Below, piece after piece: positions 26,482 to 32,777 of a stretch of 32,777 nucleotides of DNA. Within the stretch, counting starts at the first letter, position 1; each line of letters starts with the position of its first letter. The DNA is taken from the NCBI GenBank assembly GCA_019233055.1, contig JAFAMV010000057.1, positions 1 through 32,777 of the forward strand, read 5' to 3'. The position numbers and the translations under genes are program-made. Origin of the DNA: Curvibacter sp. (GTDB lineage Bacteria; Pseudomonadota; Gammaproteobacteria; Burkholderiales; Burkholderiaceae_C). The notes beneath the pieces were generated by a model. That model saw only the letters and a program-made list of their open reading frames with translations, did not search any database and was not told the origin of the DNA.

Positions 26482-27399
26482 CTAGCTCAGCGCCTGCGTC
26501 ATCCCGTCCACCGCCAGGGCCTGGCCGGTGATGCAGGCCGCCGCGTCGCTGGCCACGAACACCGCCATGGCGGCGATGTCTTGCGCCGTCACCAGCCGCC
26601 CCAGGGCCGACTGGCCGGTGTAGTCGCGGGCCACCTGGGCCAGCGGCCGGCCCGTGGCCTCGGCGCGTGCGGCCATCACCGCTCGGATGCGCGGCCCCTC
26701 GACCGCGCCGGGCAGGATCGCGTTGACGCGGATGCCCTCGGGCCCCAGCTCCAGCGCCAGCGTCTTGCTCAGCCCCACCACCGCCCACTTCGAGGCCGAG
26801 TAGGCTGCGCGCCCCGGCATGCCCAGGTGCCCGGCCGCAGACGACAGGTTGACCATGCAGGCCCCGCCCCAGGCCGGCTCGCGCGGGGCCGCCGATGCTG
26901 CAGAGGCCGCAGAAGTAGAAGCCGTTGCAGCAGCCGATTCCTGACCCAGGCGCTGCGCTTGCGCCGCCCGCAGGCGCGGGATGGCCTGGCGTGCGCACAG
27001 AAACTGCCCCGTGAGGTTGACCGCCAGCGTGCGCTCCCAATCGGTCAGGGTGATCGATTCAAGAGGCCCCGAGGGCCCGGCCACCCCGGCGTTGTTGACC
27101 AGCACATCGAGCCCGCCCAGGCGCTGGTCGACGGCCTCGAACAGGGCGGCCACATCGGCCTCGTTGGACACATCGGCCCACTGGGCCGGCACGCCGGGCA
27201 GCGCATCGCGCAGGGCGTCGATGGCGGCCACCGACACATCGCACACCATCACCTGGGCGCCGCTGGCGGCGAAGGCACGGGCCATCTCAAGCCCGATACC
27301 GCTGGCGCCGGCGGTGATGAGCACGCGGTGGGGCGGCCTCTGGCGCGTCGGGGGATCAGCGTGGGGCCGGCGATTGGAACTGCCTGGCAAAGCTGTCAT
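26482..27399 (-). CDS. SDR-family NAD(P)-dependent oxidoreductase with low-complexity insert
   Basis: A 305-residue short-chain dehydrogenase. The cofactor motif reads 'TAGASGIG' (29-36), a common variant of TGxxxGIG; 'VNNAG' is at 101-105, the catalytic serine is in 'VNLSSAAG', and Tyr200 and Lys204 are in 'YSASK'. An acidic residue after the second strand ('VCDVS') favours NAD. Residues about 147-177 are an Ala/Ser-rich insert ('QESAAATASTSAASAASAAP') in front of the catalytic-serine strand, where SDRs normally have only a few residues. The start has AAGGAG and is preceded by a divergent region shared with the XRE gene. It probably oxidises a hydroxy acid or alcohol whose keto product feeds the BKACE. 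Confidence 0.88.
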   Translation of the reverse strand: MTALPGSSNRRPHADPPTRQRPPHRVLITAGASGIGLEMARAFAASGAQVMVCDVSVAAIDALRDALPGVPAQWADVSNEADVAALFEAVDQRLGGLDVLVNNAGVAGPSGPLESITLTDWERTLAVNLTGQFLCARQAIPRLRAAQAQRLGQESAAATASTSAASAASAAPREPAWGGACMVNLSSAAGHLGMPGRAAYSASKWAVVGLSKTLALELGPEGIRVNAILPGAVEGPRIRAVMAARAEATGRPLAQVARDYTGQSALGRLVTAQDIAAMAVFVASDAAACITGQALAVDGMTQALS

Positions 27400-27451
27400 G
27401 GTTTGTCTCCTTGGGGCATCGCCCCTGTTGTGAAAATCAAGAACCCAACAC

Positions 27452-27465
27452 AGGTCCAGACCTGA
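27452..27465. promoter_or_regulatory. CAGGTC-CA-GACCTG palindrome in the SDR/XRE divergent region
   Basis: Perfect 6-bp arms around CA, 53 bp upstream of the SDR start and 86 bp upstream of the XRE start. It is a plausible operator for control of the SDR-BKACE-MFS unit. The regulator is unknown; the adjacent XRE protein is one candidate. Confidence 0.4.
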
Positions 27466-27538
27466 TCTTGACGAAGCTCGGCGTGTTTTAATTCACGCTA
27501 TAGCGGGAAGACGCTACCGCTCATAGAAATTGCAATCA

Positions 27539-27556
27539 CTCCATCCAAAGATGGAG
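27539..27556 (+). promoter_or_regulatory. Perfect 7-bp hairpin covering the XRE start codon, flanked by TTGCAA copies
   Basis: CTCCATC-CAAA-GATGGAG has the ATG (27551-27553) within its right arm. TTGCAA occurs at 27530, 27563 and 27570, on both sides of the hairpin. It may be an RNA structure that limits translation or a DNA operator used for autorepression. No Shine-Dalgarno sequence is seen. Confidence 0.45.
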
Positions 27557-27997
27557 AAGACATTGCAAGTTGCAACCGCATTCGGCCTGGTCCTCAGGCG
27601 CCGCCGCAACCAGGCGCGCCGCACTCAAGAAGCCTTGGGCTTTGAAGCCGATCTGCAGAGAAACTTCATCAGCGAGCTGGAGCGCGGCCTCAAAAGCCCC
27701 AGCCTGGGCACTTTGTGCCAGTTGGCCCGCGCCCTGGGCTGCAGCGCGGCCGACATGGTGAGCGAAGCCGAGGCGGTGATGCTGGGCCTGCAGGCGGCAG
27801 ACACCTCACGGCGGCTGCAGCCTGCCGTGCATGAGCCCGCAGCGCCCTACTCAGCCCAGAAAGCATCCGCGCCCGTCAAGCAGACGAGCCGGAGCAAAAA
27901 GAAGCCAGGCCCTGCCGACAAGGACCTCGCGCAGCCCAAAGCCAAGACGCCCGCCACTGCGGCCCAGGCGCGATCGCCCAGGACGAAGCGCCGGTGA
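27551..27997 (+). CDS. XRE-family transcriptional regulator with basic Lys/Pro/Ala tail
   Basis: A 148-residue DNA-binding protein. Residues about 6-68 form a Cro/C1-type helix-turn-helix ('GLVLRRRRNQARRTQEALGF', 'QRNFISELERGLKSPSLGTL', 'LARALGCSAADMV'). The second half, from about 95, is a low-complexity basic tail rich in Lys, Pro, Ala and Ser ('SRSKKKPGPADKD', 'KAKTPATAAQARSPRTKRR') that resembles histone H1 or AlgP-like tails and should bind DNA non-specifically. The ATG at 27551 is preferred; an upstream TTG at 27530 is in frame. It is divergent from the SDR-BKACE-MFS genes and is their most likely local regulator, but it also sits at the edge of an accessory region. Confidence 0.82.
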   Translation: MEKTLQVATAFGLVLRRRRNQARRTQEALGFEADLQRNFISELERGLKSPSLGTLCQLARALGCSAADMVSEAEAVMLGLQAADTSRRLQPAVHEPAAPYSAQKASAPVKQTSRSKKKPGPADKDLAQPKAKTPATAAQARSPRTKRR

Positions 27998-28011
27998 ACC
28001 GGGCGGCAGGC

Positions 28012-28047
28012 GGGGGCTGCTGGGGGAGGGAGGAGGGGGATGGGGGG
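28012..28047 (+). other. G-run tract (potential G-quadruplex)
   Basis: Five runs of 3-6 guanines (28012-16, 28022-26, 28028-30, 28035-39, 28042-47) with loops of 1-5 bases lie 15 bp after the XRE stop. In RNA this could form a stable G-quadruplex. It opens a 651-bp stretch (27998-28648) without a supported gene. Confidence 0.55.
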
Positions 28048-28148
28048 CGGCGGCAGCGCGAGAGCTGTGCCGGTTCTTGAGATGGAGCATGGATGCCTCC
28101 TGACTGAGGACATGAACCACCTCAGACCGTTTTCACGCAGCAAGAGGT

Positions 28149-28323
28149 GGGCGGGATGTTGAAAACACGTAGTCAGACGTGCACCAGGCGTTGCCGCTTA
28201 GGTCATCCCGCCCCGAAAACAAAGCGCAACCAGACCTGTTGGCATGGATACGCTGGATCAAGACGTGACAAAACCTCGATATCGGTGAGGTTGCGCCGCT
28301 GACATCGGTGTTTTCAAGCACCG
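28149..28323. repeat. Non-coding stretch of nested inverted repeats
   Basis: GGGCGGGATG (28149-58) pairs with CATCCCGCCC (28204-13). The directly adjoining TTGAAAACAC (28159-68) pairs with GTGTTTTCAA (28308-17). Inside these, GCGCAACC (28224-31) pairs with GGTTGCGC (28289-96), AACCTC (28272-77) with GAGGTT (28287-92), and CACGT (28166-70) with ACGTG (28177-81). Some pairings exclude each other, so alternative folds are possible. It could be a structured RNA or the remnant of a palindromic mobile sequence. Another hairpin, ACCTGCC-tgtcgc-GGCAGGT, is at 28494-28513. No ORF here is convincing. Confidence 0.55.
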
Positions 28324-28648
28324 GCCCTTTCGGGCTGCAGCGACTATGAAGCACGGCGCAGCGATTGTGATCGTCTGATCGGCGTGGGGAGATGGGGAGT
28401 TAGTTTACTGGGGTGGACGGCGCGAGGTGGGGGTGGCTTTGCAGCGGTTGCTGACCTTGGCTTTTGGCTTGTGGTCGGCGGATATCGGTCATGACCTGCC
28501 TGTCGCGGCAGGTCCATCCTGGCCCCCCAAAGCAGACGCTTCGCTGCGTCGAACGGATTGAGGATCTCAGCCGCACTGGCCATACAGCACAATCGGCCAC
28601 GAGACGGCATCCCACGAAGAGCATGACAATCCATGAGGAATTGACTTT

Positions 28649-29176
28649 ATGAGCGATCAGGAACGCGCGTCGGGTTTGGCCAAGCAGGCCTTCGAGTTGT
28701 GGCAATCGGGCAAAGCTGAAAGTGCCATTCCGTTCTATCAAGAAGCACTTCTACTGGCGGATCCGAAATACTTGGGCTTGCCTGAATACCACGGCGAGTT
28801 TGCCTCCGTCCTCTCGGAGCTGGGAAGATCTGGAGAAGCCCGACAGCAGTTTGAGCTTGCCCTAGAAGTGCAAAGACGACTAGACGGAAGCGAGTTCACA
28901 AGTAGCGTTGCCGTCGCCAGGTATTTCCTGGCGGAACATTTACGAGCCCATGAAGAGCCGCAATTGGCATTGCAAACCATTGAGCCTTCTCTCAAACCAG
29001 GAGTTGGGCTGGAATGGCTGCTGCGGTGTGCGAAAGCATTTGCGCTAAGTGATTTAGAGCAAAATGAAGGAGCACGCTTTGAGGCCCACTTGGCCCTGGA
29101 AACAGTCAAGAGTGACGAAAAGCGTAGCGAACTCGTCCAGATTTTTTCAGAGAAAAATATTTTGTGGCGTAATTGA
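28649..29176 (+). CDS. TPR-repeat protein of unknown function
   Basis: A 175-residue soluble protein made of helical repeats. At least two tetratricopeptide motifs are visible: 'AKQAFELWQSGKAESAIPFYQEAL' (about 11-34) and 'GEFASVLSELGRSGEARQQFELAL' (about 48-72), with further degenerate repeats. No signal peptide or catalytic motif is seen. TPR proteins are protein-binding scaffolds. The start has GAGG about 12 bases upstream. Base composition is visibly lower in GC than the flanking genes and codon choice is more relaxed, suggesting acquisition by transfer. It is convergent with the DUF3828-type gene; the 228-bp gap between them has no supported gene. Confidence 0.75.
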   Translation: MSDQERASGLAKQAFELWQSGKAESAIPFYQEALLLADPKYLGLPEYHGEFASVLSELGRSGEARQQFELALEVQRRLDGSEFTSSVAVARYFLAEHLRAHEEPQLALQTIEPSLKPGVGLEWLLRCAKAFALSDLEQNEGARFEAHLALETVKSDEKRSELVQIFSEKNILWRN

Positions 29177-29404
29177 ATCCTTGATGCCCAGTGCTTGCTT
29201 CCGGTGTCATGTGTCGTCGGCGTAGGGCCAATATTTGAAGCGCCTCTTGAGCGTCGGCACTGGCGAAGTCGTTACTTCTGCTTTGGGCCCTGGGCAGCCC
29301 TACTTGTCGAAGAATTGGAAGGCAGAAAGCTGCCCCTCAAAGTTGAAATTAAATCTGCGTCGCAGGCAAATGGCGCCAATGTTCAGTCGAACAGCTCTTT
29401 GTGC

Positions 29405-29959
29405 TCACTTATGTGCTTCCAGAATTTTTCGAAGCCTAAATCTGTCGCCGTACTGAATATCGTCGATGACCCACTTTGCACCGCGTCGGACAAGCAGGTA
29501 CTTTAGGTCAACGCGAGGGCCATTCTCAGGATAGAACGACACATTGACCGTCGCAGGCCTATCCCCAGAGGTAATCTTCAGGCGGAATGCACTCGGATCC
29601 TGAGATGCCCAAATCGGATCGAAGTCTAGCCTGCAAATCTCATGGGTCCGGATCACGCATTGGCGATCACGCCGAAGCAGCTGAACTAACTGCGACGAGA
29701 AATAGCGCATCCAGACGGCATCGCGTTGATCAAGCAAACCAGGCCCGGCAATTGGAGCGTCGATGACCGCCTCCCACGCAAAATCGTGGTATAGCTGAGC
29801 TACGGTCTCAAGCGGTCCGACTGGCGCAGCGTCGGCAGCACCAATACAGGCAAACAGCAGCACAGCATGGAACATCATGATGCTGTATAACGCTCCAAAT
29901 AAGCGGCAGTCGATGGCTGGTCGCTTGCTCGCAAGGTCAGGCCTAGGGCTCATTCGCAT
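29405..29959 (-). CDS. Secreted DUF3828-type protein
   Basis: A 184-residue exported protein. The N-terminus has a long basic n-region and a hydrophobic stretch ending 'GAADA' (about residue 45), giving a likely signal peptide; a shorter start at Met28 would also leave a normal signal. The mature part has the pattern of the DUF3828 family, an NTF2-like fold found in secreted proteins and some immunity proteins: 'VAQLYHDFAWEAVID', 'FSSQLVQLL', 'CRLDFDPIWASQDP' and 'YLLVRRGAKWVIDDIQY'. The ATG at 29959 has AAGGA eight bases upstream and overlaps the end of an upstream open frame. Family assignment is by pattern and moderately sure. Function is unknown. Confidence 0.68.
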   Translation of the reverse strand: MRMSPRPDLASKRPAIDCRLFGALYSIMMFHAVLLFACIGAADAAPVGPLETVAQLYHDFAWEAVIDAPIAGPGLLDQRDAVWMRYFSSQLVQLLRRDRQCVIRTHEICRLDFDPIWASQDPSAFRLKITSGDRPATVNVSFYPENGPRVDLKYLLVRRGAKWVIDDIQYGDRFRLRKILEAHK

Positions 29960-30086
29960 CCTTGAGTTCCTTAACGAGAAAATCGGACAGCCAGGCCGTC
30001 ATGTTTTCCCTATCCCATATCGATGGTAGCCGCATGTGGACCCAGCTGGGAAGTACCCAAAGCGGACTCGCAACTTCACCAAAGCT
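29943..30086 (-). pseudogene. Probable frameshifted C-terminal continuation of the upstream gene
   Basis: An open frame, in the +1 frame relative to the 161-residue protein at 30076-30561, runs from 30086 to a TAG at 29943. It reads in protein-like fashion ('GEVASPLWVLPSWVHMRLPS', then 'WDRENMTAWLSDFLVKELKD'), with five tryptophans. It ends 17 bases inside the DUF3828-type gene, the short overlap expected of adjacent operon genes. A single lost or gained base, or a +1 shift at CTT-TGG-TGA, would join the two frames into a protein of about 205 residues. It could instead be chance. Confidence 0.5.
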
Positions 30087-30561
30087 CTAGCAATTTATTG
30101 AACAGGTTAGTGTCCTGCGTTACAACAAACATTACTGGTGTACCGGCCCCCAAAACATGCAGGGGCCGGCAAGCACCAACTTGTGCCCAGAATTCATCCG
30201 CTTTTGAGTCAACAACATTGAGCGGCCCAAATCCGAATTGATTGACAAATGCCTTATAAGAATAGGCATTTGGCCGTGTGTCATAGACGTACCACTCATC
30301 GAACCCAGGAGTAGGCAACGCGGAGACGGATGTGACCCGTGGGCTAACAGCGATGCCTTCAATGACCTCCCAGCCATTTGCAAGTTCGACGTTGCTCGGT
30401 GGGTATTTTCCGCTATCGCAAGACGCTATAGCAACTCGCCGCCCTAAAACGCAACCGGGCACGCGCTCCAACAGGTCGAATAGAGACGGGTCCCAGTCAT
30501 ATTCCCATTGAATTACGGAATAGCCAGCTCGCTTTCCGATAAATTTTGCTTTTTCGGTCAT
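30076..30561 (-). CDS. Conserved-looking protein of unknown function (possibly truncated by frameshift)
   Basis: A 161-residue soluble protein with no signal or membrane segment that I do not recognise. Aromatic-rich stretches such as 'SVIQWEYDWDPSLFDLLE', 'FDEWYVYDTRP' and 'HVLGAGTPVMFVVTQD' look like a folded alpha/beta protein; small polymorphic-toxin immunity proteins have this general look, but no family match can be claimed. It begins at an ATG at 30561 without a clear ribosome binding site. It ends abruptly at a TGA after 'NKLLELW', and a good continuation lies in the next frame (see 29943-30086). Base composition is lower in GC than the window average, matching the TPR and DUF3828 genes. 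Confidence 0.65.
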   Translation of the reverse strand: MTEKAKFIGKRAGYSVIQWEYDWDPSLFDLLERVPGCVLGRRVAIASCDSGKYPPSNVELANGWEVIEGIAVSPRVTSVSALPTPGFDEWYVYDTRPNAYSYKAFVNQFGFGPLNVVDSKADEFWAQVGACRPLHVLGAGTPVMFVVTQDTNLFNKLLELW

Positions 30562-30653
30562 ACACGAATGCTAGTAGCAACAACGTCTGCTCCTGGCCGG
30601 ATTCTGCCCTACATCTGACGGCTCAAGCAGGTCCGAAGTCGCCACCACAACCA

Positions 30654-30689
30654 CCCCCCCACCCACCCCACATGCCGTATCCTCCCCCC
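30654..30689 (-). other. C-run tract (potential G-quadruplex on the minus strand)
   Basis: C-runs of 7, 3 and 4 (30654-60, 30662-64, 30666-69) and 6 (30684-89) lie just before the NERD-helicase gene. With the G-run tract at 28012-28047 it brackets the lower-GC block in inverted orientation. The rest of the 147-bp gap shows nothing else. Confidence 0.4.
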
Positions 30690-30708
30690 ACAGGGAAGGA
30701 ACAAAAAA

Positions 30709-32505
30709 ATGGCGGTACTGATCCCCGCAATCGGCAGTTGTGCCGGGCGCATGACCTCTGGCGAGCGGCGGCTGGCCGAGCGGCTGGAGCAAAAACTCGA
30801 AGACGACTACCTGCTCTGGTACGACGTGCCGGTGGGCCCCAAGCAGACGCATCCGGATTTTGTCGTCATCCATCCACGGCGCGGCATCCTGATCCTGGAG
30901 ACCAAAGACTGGCGGCTTGAGACCCTCCACGAGGCCAGCAAACAGGCCTGGACTTTGCTGGTCGACGGCCGGCCCAAGGTGGTGATCAACCCGGTGGCCC
31001 AGGCCCGGCATTGCGCGATCCAGGTGGTGAACGCGCTCGAACGCGACCCGCAACTGGTGCAGGCCGCAGGGCCGCATCAGGGCAAGCTGGCTTTTCCTTG
31101 GGGCAGCGGCGTGGTGTTCACCCGCATCACGCGCAAACAATTCGAGCAATCGGGCCTGGACCAGACCATCGATGCCCACCTGGTGATCTGCAAAGACGAG
31201 ATGCTTGAGACGGCCGAGCCCGAGGCGTTTCAGCAGCGGCTGTGGCACATGCTGCCGCACGCCTTTGGCAAGGCGATGTCGGTGCCGCAACTGGACCGGG
31301 TGCGCTGGATCATGTTTCCGCAGGTGCGCGTGCCGGTGCAGGGCAGCCTGTTGCCCGAAGAGGCCGACGAACTGCCCGACATCATGCGGGTGATGGACCT
31401 GCAGCAAGAGCAACTGGCCCGCAGCCTGGGCGAGGGGCACCGGGTGATCCACGGCGTGGCGGGCTCGGGCAAGACCATGATCCTGGGCTACCGCGCCGAG
31501 CACCTGGCCCGGCTGCCTTCGGCCAAGCCCATCCTGGTGCTTTGCTACAACGAGCCGCTGGCCGTGAAGCTTGATGCCTGGTTTGCCGCCAGGGGCCTGG
31601 CCGACCGGGTGCATGCGAGGCATTTCCACAAATGGTGTCGTCAGCAACTGGTGGCCTACGGGCAGGCCCTGCCGGCGCAGGGGCGCCAGATGTTCGAGCA
31701 GATGGTCGACGGGGTGATCCGAGGGGTAGAGCGCCAGCAGATTCCCTCAGGCCAATACCAGGCGGTGATGGTGGACGAGGGCCACGACTTCCAGCCCGAA
31801 TGGCTCAAGCTGGTCACGCAGATGGTTGACCCCGAAACCAACAGCCTGCTGGTGCTGTACGACAGCGCGCAGAACATCTACGGCAAGGGCCGGGCCCGGG
31901 GTTTCAGCTTCAAGAGCGTGGGCATCCAGGCCTCGGGGCGCACCACCATCCTCAAGATCAACTACCGCAACACCCGGCAGATTCTGCAGACCGCCAACCG
32001 CGTGGCCGCCGAGTTCTTGCAGCCCGAGGCGCAAGACGACGACGGCGTGCCCCTGGTGCAGCCCGTGAGCTGCGGCCGCGACGGCCCGGCGCCCTTGATC
32101 GTGCGCCTGCCCAGCCCCCAAGATGAACCCGCCAAGATCGCCGAGCTGCTGGCCGCCGCCCACGAAGAAGGCCACGCCTGGGGCGACATGGCCGTGCTGT
32201 GCCGCGACCACCAGGCCATGGACCAATGCGCCCACGCCCTGGCCCGGCGCAAGCTGCCGCACCGCGTGCGTCACCGCGCGGGCGATTTCGACCCCTTGGC
32301 CGACACCATCAAGGTGATGACCATGCACGCCAGCAAGGGCCTTGAGTTCCCGGTGGTGGCCGTGGCCGGCGCCGGTCAGATGCCCAGCGAAGGCGAAGAA
32401 ACCGAAGACGAGGCCCGCCTGTTCTACGTGGCCGCCACACGGGCCACGCAGCGGCTGGTGGTGACGGTGGCGGGGGAGGGGGCGTTCGGGGCGGCGTTGG
32501 GCTGA
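30709..32505 (+). CDS. NERD nuclease-domain / UvrD-like helicase fusion
   Basis: A 598-residue protein joining a nuclease-related NERD domain to a superfamily 1 helicase. The NERD domain (about 15-130) has the PD-(D/E)xK-like arrangement Asp50 in 'HPDFVVIHP' and Glu64/Lys66 in 'ILETKDW'. The helicase part has Walker A 'GVAGSGKT' (249-256), Walker B 'VDEGHD' (355-360), 'INYRNTRQILQTANRV' (motif IV region), 'VMTMHASKGLEFPVV' (motif V) and 'LFYVAATRA' (motif VI). Such fusions act on DNA, probably cutting and unwinding, and turn up in defence islands. GAAGGAA lies about eight bases before the ATG. It is GC-rich like the core genes, unlike the block before it. The precise role is not established. 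Confidence 0.88.
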   Translation: MAVLIPAIGSCAGRMTSGERRLAERLEQKLEDDYLLWYDVPVGPKQTHPDFVVIHPRRGILILETKDWRLETLHEASKQAWTLLVDGRPKVVINPVAQARHCAIQVVNALERDPQLVQAAGPHQGKLAFPWGSGVVFTRITRKQFEQSGLDQTIDAHLVICKDEMLETAEPEAFQQRLWHMLPHAFGKAMSVPQLDRVRWIMFPQVRVPVQGSLLPEEADELPDIMRVMDLQQEQLARSLGEGHRVIHGVAGSGKTMILGYRAEHLARLPSAKPILVLCYNEPLAVKLDAWFAARGLADRVHARHFHKWCRQQLVAYGQALPAQGRQMFEQMVDGVIRGVERQQIPSGQYQAVMVDEGHDFQPEWLKLVTQMVDPETNSLLVLYDSAQNIYGKGRARGFSFKSVGIQASGRTTILKINYRNTRQILQTANRVAAEFLQPEAQDDDGVPLVQPVSCGRDGPAPLIVRLPSPQDEPAKIAELLAAAHEEGHAWGDMAVLCRDHQAMDQCAHALARRKLPHRVRHRAGDFDPLADTIKVMTMHASKGLEFPVVAVAGAGQMPSEGEETEDEARLFYVAATRATQRLVVTVAGEGAFGAALG

Positions 32506-32594
32506 GGCCCAGAGACGTGGTCTGGCTATCTGTGGGGCGCCAGTTGAAGCGCATGCCTTGGTGACCGATATCCGTCTCGCTTGCATCCGGATGT

Positions 32595-32659
32595 TGCTTG
32601 AATTGACTTTTATATGCTTGACATTGCTTGAGGCTGGCATAGACTGCAGCCATCAAGCA
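32595..32659. repeat. Helically phased TGCTTGA repeats around a promoter
   Basis: TGCTTGA occurs at 32595, 32615 and 32625 (20 and 10 bases apart, so on one face of the helix) and inverted as TCAAGCA at 32653. The second and third copies overlap or touch the -35 box, and the inverted copy lies after the -10 box. This layout suits a repressor operator array, as at autoregulated toxin-antitoxin genes. Confidence 0.6.
32618..32645 (+). promoter_or_regulatory. Sigma-70 promoter of the gene at the right edge
   Basis: TTGACA (32618-32623), a perfect -35, then 16 bases and TAGACT (32640-32645). The start codon lies 33 bases further on. It is the best sigma-70-like promoter in the window. Confidence 0.65.
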
Positions 32660-32678
32660 AAAAAGAGTATGTAAGAGC

Positions 32679-32777
32679 ATGAAAACGCAAATTTCAGTAC
32701 CTGTTGCCACCGAGCAATTCATCGAGCTCATCGATTTCTTGCGTGACAAAGGCGATATGCGCGATCCGGTCTTGGCT
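32679..32777 (+). CDS. Start of a small protein, possibly an antitoxin-like regulator (3' truncated by window edge)
   Basis: The first 33 codons of a gene that continues past the window. The visible part, 'MKTQISVPVATEQFIELIDF' then 'LRDKGDMRDPVLA', begins with a short strand and a helix, as a ribbon-helix-helix protein would. I do not recognise the family with certainty. The upstream region has a strong promoter embedded in repeated TGCTTGA boxes, which suggests tight regulation, perhaps by the product itself. It lies 173 bp after the NERD-helicase gene on the same strand. Confidence 0.6.
   Translation, partial: MKTQISVPVATEQFIELIDFLRDKGDMRDPVLA

Noticed and set aside
28149..28213. Integron attC-like site beside the low-GC genes
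   Set aside because: The inverted repeats lack the conserved RYYYAAC/GTTRRRY core sites, and no integrase is present.
29195..29506. Plus-strand open frames in the gap after the TPR gene
   Set aside because: Two frames look vaguely protein-like but overlap the DUF3828-type gene antisense, lack ribosome binding sites and match nothing I know.

Overview
The window is high-GC DNA with proteobacterial gene order and families. It most likely comes from a Burkholderiales betaproteobacterium, by resemblance to the Comamonadaceae or Leptothrix/Rubrivivax type. The pointers are a Bug/TctC-type periplasmic binding protein, a dapF-DUF484-xerC block, IPTL-CTERM and 'ATRTWVSGVG' beta-helix proteins, and GC-rich third codon positions. 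No rRNA, tRNA, CRISPR array or insertion sequence was recognised.

Layout. 1-3276: the 3' part of a Bug receptor gene, then dapF, a DUF484 gene and xerC. 3399-5563: a compact bufferin-type RiPP locus, with a six-cysteine secreted precursor (BufA2-like) followed by one gene that fuses the MNIO/DUF692 modification enzyme (BufB) to the DUF2063 partner (BufC); an ECF-like promoter lies in front and a 10-bp hairpin lies between the two genes. 5646-7816: signal peptidase I, a 2[4Fe-4S] ferredoxin and an RlmI-type rRNA methyltransferase. 7910-8530: a small ribbon-helix-helix protein followed by a small membrane protein of unknown function. 8542-13454: cofactor genes panC (minus) and nadC-nadA-pabBC (plus, overlapping stop/start codons). 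13561-15990: a proline-rich lipoprotein and, convergent to it, two tandem secreted beta-helix paralogues, only one with an IPTL-CTERM tail.

16532-23879 is a complete acetone carboxylase locus: acxA-acxB-acxC on the minus strand behind a consensus sigma-54 promoter, and a divergent AcoR/AcxR-type sigma-54 activator. A 17-bp-arm palindrome between them is a strong candidate activator site. The enzyme makes acetoacetate from acetone, bicarbonate and ATP. Next to it (23901-27399, minus) lie an MFS permease, a beta-keto acid cleavage enzyme (which makes or uses acetoacetate) and a short-chain dehydrogenase. A divergent XRE-type regulator with a histone-H1-like basic tail follows. Together these look like a catabolic region centred on acetoacetate.

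From about 28.0 kb the sequence becomes accessory in character. There is a G-run tract and a non-coding stretch full of nested inverted repeats. Then comes a visibly lower-GC block with a TPR protein, a DUF3828-type secreted protein and an unknown protein that appears to carry a +1 frameshift near its end. After a C-run tract come a NERD-nuclease/UvrD-helicase fusion of the kind found in defence islands and, at the right edge, the start of a small gene behind a promoter surrounded by helically phased TGCTTGA repeats.
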